This document shows positions 25,501 through 33,320 of a DNA stretch of 34,240 bases, piece by piece; position 1 is the first letter of the stretch, and each line of letters begins with the position of its first letter. A program made the position numbers and the translations under genes. Where the stretch lies: positions 1 to 34,240 of the forward strand of contig JAOTVC010000013.1 of the NCBI GenBank assembly GCA_029863585.1, written 5' to 3'. This stretch comes from Alphaproteobacteria bacterium. Its GTDB lineage: Bacteria; Pseudomonadota; Alphaproteobacteria; SMXQ01. The notes below the pieces were generated by a model that did no database searches, had not been told where the DNA came from, and saw only the letters and a program-made list of their open reading frames with translations.

Positions 25501-25702
25501 GGAAGGGCCTTCGCAAGGGGAAGAGGCTGCGCCGCGGGAACCCGCGCGCGATCCCGAATGTGTCTTTGGGTTTAGCCCCTGACCCGCGGCAAGTCAACGG
25601 CCGCAAGCGGCGCCCGCCGGCCCCGGCCCTTGGCGGCGCGTCGCGGCGCCGGCGCCGGCCAGTCGCAATTTGCGCGCTGCACAAACTCCATTGAATCAGA
25701 GT

Positions 25703-25730
25703 CTTATATCAAAGAGTTTTATTGGATCAA
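25703..25730 (-). promoter_or_regulatory. Candidate promoter for sdhCDAB
   Basis: On the minus strand, TTGATC (25730-25725) and TATAAG (25708-25703) are 16 bp apart, close to a vegetative -35/-10 pair. They lie in an AT-rich block upstream of sdhC and would leave a leader of about 195 nt. Confidence 0.4.
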
Positions 25731-25738
25731 TACAGTCC

Positions 25739-25759
25739 TGTGGAAAAATCTGTGGATAA
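25739..25759 (-). promoter_or_regulatory. Two DnaA-box-like sites
   Basis: The minus strand reads TTATCCACA (25759-25751), a perfect consensus DnaA box, and TTTTCCACA (25747-25739), a near match, in the same orientation and 12 bp apart. They lie within about 150 bp of AT-rich DNA (25680-25830). They may mark DnaA control of sdh or part of a replication origin. Confidence 0.4.
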
Positions 25760-25829
25760 AATGTGTACTTACTGTGAGAAATCAATGATTTAATGCACAA
25801 GAAATTTGGTTTTTATTGCACTTTCAACT

Positions 25830-26645
25830 TGCGCCTCCGGACCACCGGGGCGATCATTTCAATGGTACATGGGCGTACCGGTTTCGTGACCGGATCGGCG
25901 AGGAGACTCCTCCGGGTTTGCCTTGCAGGTTTGGTGATGGTTCCGGAAGTGGGTTGAAGGACGGCTCCGGCCGTTCCGATGACCGGCTTGGTGTCGGGGA
26001 CGAGCCCTTTTTCGGGAGGGATTTCGCGAGAAACCGGTCTTCACGGGCCGCTCGTCTTCGGGGTGGAGGTTGCGTAGCCCGCCGCAGGGCAGGTGTTTCC
26101 TGGTTCGCGTGTCTCCCCAAGGGCGCGCGGGCCGTACCGGGCCAACCGATAAGGACGGCCCGGGTTCCAGGCGGATCATCGCGGGGGCGACCCCTAAATG
26201 ATTCGTTTCTCCCCCAAGGAAAGGCGACTTTCCGACGGGGCGCTCCGGGAGGAGACTTTCGGGCCGGAGGCAACTCCGGGGAAGCGGGGAAACCTTAGCT
26301 TCCAACGGGAATAGGAAATGCTCCGGCGGCAGAGCCGCAAACCCTTCGCCAGGTCCCGCAGCCCTTTCGGGGGCGCCGGCCACGTCGTGCGTATCGCATC
26401 TCTCCCTGGGGACGCGGTGATCGGGCGATGGGGCTAGGCAGGAGACGCATCATTCCCATGTGCCGGGGGCAGCTCTCGCTCCCGGGGCGTCAGGCCGGTC
26501 CCTTCGGGGCTGGAGTGCAAGGACATTAGGCCTTGCGCGCCTGACGCCCCAATTTCTTGCGCCCCTCGAATTTCTTGCGGCGGTTCTTTGGCGGCTAAGA
26601 TCGCCGCTACTCTTTGGCGCGTACTACCTACCGGCTTGCCGCGTT
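25830..26645. other. Gene-free, hairpin-rich GC stretch
   Basis: About 800 bp between the AT-rich block and the CitE-like gene hold no convincing gene. Long open frames exist on both strands (for example 25859-26383 minus), but their translations are Pro/Arg-rich, overlap one another and match nothing I know. The DNA has many short GC stems: CCGGT/ACCGG near 25887-25902, GACGAGC/GCTCGTC spanning about 26000-26053, and a 12-bp stem GGGGCGTCAGGC (26484-26495)/GCCTGACGCCCC (26539-26550) that encloses smaller hairpins. A structured RNA is possible. I found no tmRNA, RNase P or tRNA hallmark on either strand. Confidence 0.4.
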
Positions 26646-27545
26646 CTACCTGCCCGCTTCGTCCTCGAGCTTCGCGATCGCCTCATCGAGCGCCAACAGG
26701 CGCCGCGCCTCCTCCACATGCAGGGCCTCGACCATGCGGCCGTCGAGGACGGCGACGTGTTCCCCTTGGGCAGCCGCCGCCTCGAAGGCATCGACGATGC
26801 GCCTCGCCTCCGCGACCCGCTCGGCATCGGGACCGAAGGCGGCATTGGCGGGGGCGACCTGGCGCGGGTGGATGACCTGCTTGCCGTCGAATCCCAGCAT
26901 CCGCCCGTGAGCGCAGGCGGCCGCGAAGCCTTCATCGTCGTTAAACGCGGGATAGACCGCGTCGATGATGCCGAGGCCCGCAGCCCGGGCGGCGAGAACG
27001 CTGCGCTCCAACGCGTAGAGCAGCGCCGTGCGCGCGCCGTCCACCTCCACCTTGAGTTCCTTGGCTAGATCCTCGAGCCCCATGGTGAGCATGGCCAGGC
27101 GCCCGTGGGCGGCGGCGATTTCCGGCGCGGCCAGCACGGCGCGGGCCGATTCCACCATCGCCCACAGCGCCGCCCCGGCGCCTTCCCGATCCAGCAGCTC
27201 GGCCGCGGCGCGCACGTCGTCGGGGCCCGACACCTTGGGCAGGACGACGGCACCGGCTTGGCACGCGGCGGCGGCCCGGAGGTCGTCCTCGGCCCACGGC
27301 GTGCCCATCGCGTTGACGCGGATCGCGATCTCCCGCCGCCCGAAGCCGCCCGCCGCGATCGCTGCGACAACCTGGTCCCGGGCGCCGGCCTTGGCCGCGG
27401 GCGCCACCGAATCCTCGAGATCGAAGATCACCACGTCGGCGGCAAGCTCGCGCGCCTTCTCATGGGCCCGGCTGTTGGTGCCCGGCATGTAGAGGCAGCT
27501 TCGCCTGGGGCGGGCATCGGCGCCGCTGCGGTTTTCTTCGGCCAT
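26646..27545 (-). CDS. HpcH/HpaI-fold CitE-like lyase (malyl/citramalyl-CoA lyase family)
   Basis: The ATG at 27545 with AGGAGG upstream gives 299 aa. Family marks are the start RRSCLYMPGTNSRAHEKA, the acidic motif VIFDLEDSVAP (39-49), Arg76 in IRVNAMGTPW, the metal ligand Glu132 (AMVES), Asp159 in MGLEDL and GKQVIHPRQV. Such enzymes cleave or form CoA-esters such as malyl-CoA, citramalyl-CoA or HMG-CoA. No citrate lyase alpha, gamma or ligase genes are near, so it is a stand-alone CoA lyase rather than citrate lyase beta. It is a single gene with gene-free DNA downstream and a divergent LysE-type gene upstream. Its exact substrate is unknown. Confidence 0.85.
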   Translation of the reverse strand: MAEENRSGADARPRRSCLYMPGTNSRAHEKARELAADVVIFDLEDSVAPAAKAGARDQVVAAIAAGGFGRREIAIRVNAMGTPWAEDDLRAAAACQAGAVVLPKVSGPDDVRAAAELLDREGAGAALWAMVESARAVLAAPEIAAAHGRLAMLTMGLEDLAKELKVEVDGARTALLYALERSVLAARAAGLGIIDAVYPAFNDDEGFAAACAHGRMLGFDGKQVIHPRQVAPANAAFGPDAERVAEARRIVDAFEAAAAQGEHVAVLDGRMVEALHVEEARRLLALDEAIAKLEDEAGR

Positions 27546-27777
27546 CAATCTCGGTCCCCTCCTGTCCCGCCGGCCGGGCGGCCGGCAACTTCGCCGAGAG
27601 ACTAGAGGCCCGCGCCGCCAATTGGAATCGCTTTGAGCGGACCCGCCGATGCCGGGCCGGCCGCCGCCGCGGCGGCACCAGGGCGGCATAGGGGCGGCAC
27701 AGCGGCGGGTTGTGTCGGACCCGGGCCTGGGATATGACAGCGACTAAGCTGAAGAAGGGGGTCAACCCCGGGGGTCG

Positions 27778-28479
27778 ATGAACACCGCGGAATTCCTTCT
27801 CAAGGGCCTGGTCGTCGGGTTCCTTGTTGCGGCCCCGGTTGGGCCGGTCGCCGTCATGTGCATCCACCGCACCATCGCCCATGGCCGCATCGCGGGCTAT
27901 ATCTGCGGCCTCGGCGCCACCTTGGCGGACACCTTTTTCGGCGCCATCGCCGCCTTGGGGCTCGGCTTCATCGCCGGCGAGCTGATGGCCAAGCAGGGCT
28001 GGTTGCGCATCGGCGGCGGCGTGCTCCTGGTCGGCCTCGGCCTGCGGCTTGCGCTGTCCCGCCAACTGTCCCGCCGCGCCGAAGCCCAGGAACGGGAGGA
28101 AGAGGAAGGCGAGGAGCAGGAGCCCCCCACCGGTGAACCCCGATCCCGCCAGGGTGTCGACGATCACATCGCCAACTTCGTTTCCGCCTTCGCCGTGATG
28201 ATCACCAATCCCATCACCCTGGTGTCCTTCGCCGCGGTCTTCGCCGCCATCAACATCGCCGAAATTCACGACAAGACGATCTGGGCCCTGGCGCTGATCG
28301 CCGGCGTGTTCCTGGGCGGGGTGCTGTGGTGGACCATCCTCATCACCCTCACCAGCCTGTTCCGCCACCGAATCAATGAGCGCGGCATTCTGTGGGTCAG
28401 CCGCGCCGCCGGAGTGCTGATCCTGACCTTCGGCATCGTCGTCCTGTTTTTCCCGGGACTGTTGCCGCAGCGGGCGTAG
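27778..28479 (+). CDS. LysE-family exporter
   Basis: This 233-aa membrane protein has about six helices. The start FLLKGLVVGFLVAAPVGPVAVMCI carries the PVGP motif typical of LysE/RhtB exporters, followed by GLGATLADTFFGAIAALGL and the second-half ITNPITLVSFAAVFAA. The cytoplasmic loop between halves is acidic (residues 106-118, mostly Glu). The family exports amino acids such as lysine, threonine or homoserine; the substrate here is unknown. It is divergent from the CitE-like gene. A lysine link with the HglS/ALDH7 pair at the other end of the window would be speculation. Confidence 0.85.
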   Translation: MNTAEFLLKGLVVGFLVAAPVGPVAVMCIHRTIAHGRIAGYICGLGATLADTFFGAIAALGLGFIAGELMAKQGWLRIGGGVLLVGLGLRLALSRQLSRRAEAQEREEEEGEEQEPPTGEPRSRQGVDDHIANFVSAFAVMITNPITLVSFAAVFAAINIAEIHDKTIWALALIAGVFLGGVLWWTILITLTSLFRHRINERGILWVSRAAGVLILTFGIVVLFFPGLLPQRA

Positions 28480-28564
28480 CCCCTCCCCTGGCCGCCCCAC
28501 ATGAGCGGCCAACCCGAGGCTCCCACTGCACAAGTCCGCCTGCGACCGCCCGGCACCGGCCAGA

Positions 28565-28611
28565 ATGCATAAAAAATAATCATTTATTATGTATGCATAT
28601 TTTTTATGCAT
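28565..28611. repeat. AT-rich 14-bp perfect inverted repeat with three ATGCAT sites
   Basis: Arms ATGCATAAAAAATA (28565-28578) and TATTTTTTATGCAT (28598-28611) are perfectly complementary around a 19-nt loop. ATGCAT occurs three times (28565, 28593, 28606). The structure lies 86 bp after the LysE-type stop and about 120 bp before a sigma-54 promoter, so it could serve both as a terminator-like hairpin and as a regulator target. Confidence 0.75.
28594..28610 (+). promoter_or_regulatory. Candidate NtrC binding site (TGC-N11-GCA)
   Basis: The 17-bp palindrome TGCATATTTTTTATGCA fits the NtrC core TGC-N11-GCA. It is centred about 130 bp upstream of the -24 element at 28731, a usual distance for an enhancer of sigma-54 promoters. 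Cyanate genes are commonly nitrogen-controlled, which fits. Confidence 0.55.
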
Positions 28612-28730
28612 ATCCGGGGGTGTAGGTGCCGTTGTCATCGCCCTCCACGGCCCGGGTTCGGCGGGCGCCGGTCCACTAGCCACTTGATTATTATGGATTA
28701 ATTCGTTTGCCGTTGGGGCGGCGGACGACC

Positions 28731-28745
28731 TGGCACGGACTTTGC
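28731..28745 (+). promoter_or_regulatory. Sigma-54 promoter of the cyanate operon
   Basis: TGGCAC-GGACT-TTGC matches the RpoN -24/-12 consensus, with GG (28732-28733) and GC (28744-28745) exactly 12 bp apart. It lies 68 bp upstream of the binding-protein ATG. A 12-bp tandem repeat (ACTTTGCGGAAG at 28739-28750 and 28751-28762) overlaps the -12 element and the expected start point near 28757. Confidence 0.8.
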
Positions 28746-28812
28746 GGAAGACTTTGCGGAAGACTAGGTCGTTTGCGGAATTTTCATCCACCGCCAGCCA
28801 GGAGCTTGAGAC

Positions 28813-30252
28813 ATGCCATCGTCATTCGCCAATCCCTTCGATCCCAAGAACGAACTCTCCACCGGCTGCAGTTGCGGCCGCCACGCCAACCAGGAGGCCC
28901 ACGATGCCGATCGCGGCAGCGATCCCATCGTCGCCAAGGCCGAGGCCACCGGCGACGACGTGGGAGAAAGCCTGCGGGCGGAAGACAATGCCGGCGACGA
29001 GGCGCTGATCGGCCGCGCGGTCGAATCGGCCATCATGCGCGCGGTCTTCCCCGACGACGTCAATCGCCGGTCGTTTCTCCGCGCGGTCGGCGCCTCCACC
29101 GCCATGGCCGCCGTCGCCGCCGCGTTTCCCTTGGGCGCCGCCAAGGCGCTGGCCCAGGAAAAGGCGGGGCCCTTGGAGAAGACCAAACTGAAGGTCGGCT
29201 TCGTGCCCATCACTTGCGCGACGCCGATCATCATGGCCCACCCGATGGGCTTCTATAAGAAATACGGACTCGACGTCGACGTCATCAAGACCGCCGGCTG
29301 GGCGGTTTCCCGCGACAAGTCGCTGTCGGGAGAATACGACGCCGCCCACATGCTGACGCCGATGCCGCTGGCCATTTCGCTCGGCGCCGGCTCCACCGCC
29401 GTGCCCTGGACCATGCCGGCGGTCGAGAACATCAACGGCCAGGCCATCACCCTCCACAAGAAGCACAAGGACAAGCGCGATCCCAAGATGTGGAAGGGCA
29501 TGAAGTTCGCCGTTCCCTTCGACTATTCGATGCACAACTTCCTGCTGCGTTACTACGTCGCGGAGCATGGCCTGGACCCGGACAAGGATATCCAGATCCG
29601 CGTCCTGCCGCCGCCGGAGATGGTCGCCAACCTGCGCGCCGAGAACGTCGACGGCTATCTCGCGCCCGATCCCTTCAACCAGCGCGCCGTCTACGACGGT
29701 GTCGGCTTCATCCATCTGCTCACCAAGGAAATCTGGGACGGCCATCCGTGCTGCGCCTTCGCCGCGTCGAAGCAGTTCGTGACCGAGAACCCCAACACCT
29801 TCCTCGCGCTGTTCAAGGCCATCATCGATGCGACCGCCTATTCGTCGAACCGCAAGAATCGGGTCGAAGTCGCCAAGGCCATCAGCCCACGCAACTATCT
29901 CAACCAGCCGGTCACGGTGGTGCAACAGGTCCTGACCGGGACCTTCGCCGACGGCCTCGGCAAGGTTCGCAAGGTCCCCGACCGGATCGATTTCGATCCC
30001 TTCCCGTGGCACTCCATGGCGGTCTGGATCCTCAGCCAGATGAAGCGCTGGGGCTACGTCAAGGGCGACATCGACTACAAGAAGGTCGCCGAAGAGGTCT
30101 ACCTCGCCACCGACGCCCAGAAGGTGATGAAGGAGATGGGTCTCAAGCCGCCGGAGGCGACCTACCGGCCCTACACCATCATGGGCAAGATCTTCGAGCC
30201 CGATAAGGCGGACGCCTACGCCAAGAGCTTCGCCATCACCCGCGCGAGCTGA
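28813..30252 (+). CDS. cynA: CmpA/NrtA-family (cyanate/nitrate) ABC transporter binding protein, Tat-exported
   Basis: This 479-aa receptor has a twin-arginine signal (RRSFLR at 85-90, then a hydrophobic stretch and ALAQ near 115). The signal is set far inside: an 84-residue acidic N-terminal extension precedes it and carries a Cys-Ser-Cys-Gly motif (Cys19, Cys21). I recall similar extensions in proteobacterial NrtA-like proteins. Mature-domain marks are GFVPITCATPIIMAHPMGFY, KTAGWAVSRDKSL and DGHPCCAFAASKQF. It would bind cyanate, nitrate or bicarbonate-like anions in the periplasm. Cyanase at the end of the operon points to cyanate. It is first in the operon, driven by the sigma-54 promoter. 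Confidence 0.88.
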   Translation: MPSSFANPFDPKNELSTGCSCGRHANQEAHDADRGSDPIVAKAEATGDDVGESLRAEDNAGDEALIGRAVESAIMRAVFPDDVNRRSFLRAVGASTAMAAVAAAFPLGAAKALAQEKAGPLEKTKLKVGFVPITCATPIIMAHPMGFYKKYGLDVDVIKTAGWAVSRDKSLSGEYDAAHMLTPMPLAISLGAGSTAVPWTMPAVENINGQAITLHKKHKDKRDPKMWKGMKFAVPFDYSMHNFLLRYYVAEHGLDPDKDIQIRVLPPPEMVANLRAENVDGYLAPDPFNQRAVYDGVGFIHLLTKEIWDGHPCCAFAASKQFVTENPNTFLALFKAIIDATAYSSNRKNRVEVAKAISPRNYLNQPVTVVQQVLTGTFADGLGKVRKVPDRIDFDPFPWHSMAVWILSQMKRWGYVKGDIDYKKVAEEVYLATDAQKVMKEMGLKPPEATYRPYTIMGKIFEPDKADAYAKSFAITRAS

Positions 30253-30262
30253 GGCCACAACG

Positions 30263-31099
30263 ATGGACGGATCCAAGAACCTTCATGCCCTGACCCTTTC
30301 GGTGGTGCTGCTCGCGCTGTTCCTGGGAGGGTGGCAACTCGCCGTGAGCGGCACCGGAACCGCGCCCCAGATGGACCCGGAATACGCCGCCCTCATGGGC
30401 GCCACCGCCAAGGGCGGTTCGGCCCTACCGGCCCCCTTCGACATCGCCAAGGAGATGTGGCGGCACATCTCCGACCCCTTCTACGACAAGGGTCCCAACG
30501 ACAAGGGCATCGGCATCCAGCTCGCCTATTCCCTCGCCCGGGTCCTGATCGGCTATTTCATCGCCGCGGCGGTGGCGATCCCGTTGGGGTTCCTGATCGG
30601 CATGTCGCCGCTGTTCTACAAGGCCTTGGATCCGTTCATCCAGATTCTCAAACCGATCTCACCGCTCGCCTGGATGCCGCTGGCGCTCTACACCATCAAG
30701 GATTCGGGCGTCTCTTCGGTGTTCGTCATCTTTATCTGCTCGATTTGGCCGATGCTGCTCAACACCGCCTTCGGCGTCGCCTCGGTGCGCCGGGATTGGC
30801 TCAACGTCGCCAAGACGCTGGAGGTGGGGCGGCTGCGCACCGCCTTCCGCGTGATCCTGCCGGCGGCGGCCCCGACCATCATGACGGGGATGCGCATCTC
30901 CATTGCCATCGCCTGGCTGGTGATCGTCGCCGCCGAGATGCTCGTCGGCGGCACCGGCGTCGGCTACTTCGTCTGGAACGAATGGAACAACCTGTCCATC
31001 ACCAACGTGATCTGCGCCATCCTGTTCATCGGCCTGGTGGGCATGGTGTTGGACCAGGCGCTCTATCAGTTCTCCAAACTCGTCACCTACAGCGAATAG
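30263..31099 (+). CDS. cynB: NitT/TauT-type ABC transporter permease (cyanate)
   Basis: This 278-aa inner-membrane permease starts 10 bp after the binding-protein stop. It has about six helices and the ATPase-contact loop LNVAKTLEVGRLRTAFRVIL (EAA-type with the central Gly), followed by GMRISIAIAWLVIVAAEML, typical of NrtB/SsuC/TauC. It forms the channel for the anion taken up by the upstream receptor. The order receptor-permease-ATPase-cyanase supports the cyanate assignment over nitrate or taurine. Confidence 0.9.
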   Translation: MDGSKNLHALTLSVVLLALFLGGWQLAVSGTGTAPQMDPEYAALMGATAKGGSALPAPFDIAKEMWRHISDPFYDKGPNDKGIGIQLAYSLARVLIGYFIAAAVAIPLGFLIGMSPLFYKALDPFIQILKPISPLAWMPLALYTIKDSGVSSVFVIFICSIWPMLLNTAFGVASVRRDWLNVAKTLEVGRLRTAFRVILPAAAPTIMTGMRISIAIAWLVIVAAEMLVGGTGVGYFVWNEWNNLSITNVICAILFIGLVGMVLDQALYQFSKLVTYSE

Positions 31100-31111
31100 G
31101 AGCGGCCCGCC

Positions 31112-32008
31112 ATGGATCCCAACAATCTCATTGCCGTTGAAGGGCTTGCCCGGAGCTTTCCCGGTCCCAAGGGAACGGAACCCGTCGCCGTCTTCGAAGA
31201 CCTTTGGTTCGGCGCCGCCCGGGGCGAGTTCGTCTGCCTCATCGGTCATTCGGGGTGCGGAAAGTCGACCATCCTGAACATCCTGGCGGGCATCGACCAG
31301 CCCAGCGAAGGGGCCGTCATCGTCGACGGCAAGGAAGCCACCGGCCCGTCGCTCGACCGCGCCGTCGTGTTCCAGAGCCACGCCCTGATGCCCTGGATGA
31401 CGGCGATCCAGAACATCGCCTTCGCGGTGCGCTCGCGCTGGCCCCAATGGCCAAGGGCGAAGATCCGGGAGCACTGCCAGACCTATATCGACATGGTCCA
31501 TCTCACCGGCGCGGAGAACAAGAAGCCGGCCCAGCTGTCCGGCGGCATGCGCCAGCGCGTGGGCATCGCCCGGGCGCTTGCCATCGAACCGCGGATCATG
31601 CTGCTGGACGAGCCGTTCAGCGCACTGGACGCGCTGACCCGCGGGTCGCTCCAGGACGAGGTCCTCGATATCTGCGCCAAGACCAGTCAGACCACCTTCA
31701 TGATCACCCACGACATCGACGAGGCGCTGTTGCTGGCGGACCGCATCCTTTTGATGACCAACGGCCCCCGGGCCCGCATCGCCGAGATCGTGGTCAACAC
31801 CCTGCCCAAGGGGCGCAGCCGCGCCGACATGCACCGTCACGGTAACTACTACCCCTTACGCAACCACCTGATCGAGTTCCTGGTCAGCCGATCGGAAACC
31901 CTGCGGGAGATGGTCCAGGACGTCGACCCGCGCAAACCTCCGGTCGTGTTTCCCCGGGCGGATGATGCCGCCCGAACGCCCGCCGTTGTCCACGGCGCCA
32001 CTGCCTGA
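31112..32008 (+). CDS. cynD: NitT/TauT-type ABC transporter ATP-binding protein (cyanate)
   Basis: This 298-aa ATPase begins 12 bp after the permease stop with TAGGAG upstream. It has Walker [10 protein letters not shown] (45-53), Q-loop [13 protein letters not shown] signature LSGGMRQRV (142-150), Walker B IMLLDEP (162-168, Asp166 and Glu167) and the switch His in TFMITHDID. The C-terminal 60 or so residues extend past the core as in NrtD-like proteins. It energises anion import through the upstream permease. Confidence 0.92.
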   Translation: MDPNNLIAVEGLARSFPGPKGTEPVAVFEDLWFGAARGEFVCLIGHSGCGKSTILNILAGIDQPSEGAVIVDGKEATGPSLDRAVVFQSHALMPWMTAIQNIAFAVRSRWPQWPRAKIREHCQTYIDMVHLTGAENKKPAQLSGGMRQRVGIARALAIEPRIMLLDEPFSALDALTRGSLQDEVLDICAKTSQTTFMITHDIDEALLLADRILLMTNGPRARIAEIVVNTLPKGRSRADMHRHGNYYPLRNHLIEFLVSRSETLREMVQDVDPRKPPVVFPRADDAARTPAVVHGATA

Positions 32009-32057
32009 TCCATCGAGGGGCGCGCGGTTGCGCCCCGCCTACAAGGAGAACACCCCC

Positions 32058-32573
32058 ATGAGCCAAGCTGAAATGTCAGACACCGTCGTCGAACTGCCGG
32101 ACCTGCCCAAGACCTCGGCCGAGACCGCCACCACCCGCGAGGCGCTGACCGCCAAGATCGTCGCCATCAAGACCGCCAAGGGCCTGTCCTGGGCGGAACT
32201 GGCGGAAGCGGTCGGACAATCGACGGTCTGGGCCACCGCCGCGCTGCTCGGCCAGATGCAGATGAGCGAACAGGAAGCCAAGGCCGCCGCCGCACTCCTC
32301 GATCTCGACCCGTTCGAGGCCAAGCTGCTGGCCACCTGCCCCTATCGGGGATCGCTCAGCCAGGACGTGCCGACCGACGCCCTGGTCTATCGCTTTTATG
32401 AGATCGTCCAGGTCTACGGCACCACCTTGAAGGCGGTGATCGAGGAAGAGTTCGGCGACGGCATCATGAGCGCCATCGATTTCAAGATGGATGTCGAACG
32501 GGTACCGGACCCCAACGGCGACCGGGTCAAGGTCACCATGAACGGAAAGTTCCTGCCGTATAAGCGCTACTGA
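32058..32573 (+). CDS. cynS: Cyanase (cyanate hydratase)
   Basis: The ATG at 32058 after AAGGAG gives 171 aa, about 15 longer than the usual 156 because of an N-terminal Glu/Thr-rich lead. The helical N-domain (about 25-95) is followed by the catalytic domain: Arg112 and Glu115 in YRFYE and Ser138 in GIMSAI match the active-site triad of E. coli CynS (Arg96, Glu99, Ser122). It converts cyanate and bicarbonate to ammonia and CO2, working as a decamer. It is the fourth gene of the operon, placed so that imported cyanate is used at once as a nitrogen source. Confidence 0.95.
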   Translation: MSQAEMSDTVVELPDLPKTSAETATTREALTAKIVAIKTAKGLSWAELAEAVGQSTVWATAALLGQMQMSEQEAKAAAALLDLDPFEAKLLATCPYRGSLSQDVPTDALVYRFYEIVQVYGTTLKAVIEEEFGDGIMSAIDFKMDVERVPDPNGDRVKVTMNGKFLPYKRY

Positions 32574-32746
32574 GCCCGGCTCCGGGCCCGGCTCCGGGGG
32601 CCGGGCCCGGCGGCAAGCCGGCGCTGGAGTTCGGCTTCGTGTTCAACGGCACCGTCATGCTGGTCGCGCCGCACCGCCGGCTCGAAGACCGCGTCGCCGT
32701 CCGCACCGGGAACCGCGGCTTCGCGGTGATCAGCCACAAGGCGTGA
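32573..32746 (+). CDS. Possible small protein or gene remnant after cynS
   Basis: A frame open from about 32564 to TGA at 32744-32746 reads a Pro/Gly/Ala lead and then EFGFVFNGTVMLVAPHRR and a tail ending VISHKA. The composition of the last 40 residues looks protein-like, but no ATG with a ribosome site exists; the first in-frame starts are GTG at 32639 and ATG at 32657. It may be the end of a lost gene, or a short coupled ORF. I do not recognise it. Confidence 0.25.
   Translation, partial: SPAPGPAPGAGPGGKPALEFGFVFNGTVMLVAPHRRLEDRVAVRTGNRGFAVISHKA
32582..32610. repeat. Paired CCGGGCCCGG palindromes after cynS
   Basis: Two copies of the perfect palindrome CCGGGCCCGG (32582-32591 and 32601-32610) lie 8 bp after the cynS stop and can fold into alternative strong GC stems. 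No T-tract follows, so it may be a weak or Rho-linked end or an mRNA-stabilising structure. Confidence 0.5.
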
Positions 32747-32785
32747 TCCCGTACCCGTCAGCGCCCTGTTGCCAGGAGAGCCGAG

Positions 32786-33250
32786 ATGGAACGACCGCCC
32801 CTTCCCCCCTTTGACAGGGAAACCGCCGCGCAGAAGGTGCGCATGGCCGAAGATGCGTGGAACAGCCGTGACCCTGAGCGGGTTGCCCTCGCCTATACCG
32901 AGGACAGCGCCTGGCGCAATCGGGCGGAATTCATCCACGGGCGCGAGGGAATCCAGGCCTTCCTGAGGCGCAAATGGGCGCGTGAGCTGGATTACCGGCT
33001 GATCAAGGAGCTCTGGGCCTGTGGCGACAACCTCATCGCCGTGAGGTTCGCCTACGAGTGGCATGACGACAGCGGCCAGTGGTTCCGCTCCTACGGCAAC
33101 GAGAACTGGGAATTCAGCGCCGACGGCCTGATGCAGCGGCGCATCGCCAGCATCAACGACCTTGCGATCACCGCCGAGGACCGAAAGTTCCACTGGCCCC
33201 TCGGGCAACGGCCCGACGAACACCCCGGGCTCTCGGATCTCGGCTTGTGA
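32786..33250 (+). CDS. DUF1348 (NTF2/SnoaL-like) protein
   Basis: This 154-aa cytoplasmic protein has GGAGAG upstream of its ATG. Text such as [40 protein letters not shown] and SYGNENWEF is typical of the DUF1348 branch of the NTF2-like fold, a cone-shaped pocket that binds small hydrophobic ligands. Its function is unknown. It lies 212 bp after cynS in the same direction and could be transcribed with it, but the GC hairpins between argue for a separate unit. Confidence 0.85.
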   Translation: MERPPLPPFDRETAAQKVRMAEDAWNSRDPERVALAYTEDSAWRNRAEFIHGREGIQAFLRRKWARELDYRLIKELWACGDNLIAVRFAYEWHDDSGQWFRSYGNENWEFSADGLMQRRIASINDLAITAEDRKFHWPLGQRPDEHPGLSDLGL

Positions 33251-33276
33251 GGAGACCGCGGCCGGAACCGTAACGA

Positions 33277-33297
33277 CTGATGCCACGCCGGCGTCAG
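33277..33297. terminator. Hairpin between convergent genes
   Basis: CTGATGCC (33277-33284) pairs with GGCGTCAG (33290-33297), one position as a G-U wobble, around a 5-nt loop. It lies between the DUF1348 stop (33250) and the asd stop (33321), so it could end transcripts from either side. There is no T-tract. Confidence 0.35.
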
Positions 33298-33320
33298 TGA
33301 CGACGGGCGCATTCCCGCCC

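Noticed and set aside
25859-26383. 174-residue minus-strand frame in the gene-free stretch
   Set aside because: It overlaps other open frames, has Pro/Arg-heavy text, no ribosome site and no recognisable fold.
26420-26620. tmRNA, RNase P or tRNA gene
   Set aside because: The stems look suggestive, but the conserved T-arm, P4 or tag-peptide sequences were not found on either strand.
28480-28812. TPP or other riboswitch upstream of the NMT1-type transporter operon
   Set aside because: No riboswitch core motif was found, and cyanase plus the sigma-54 promoter explain the operon better.
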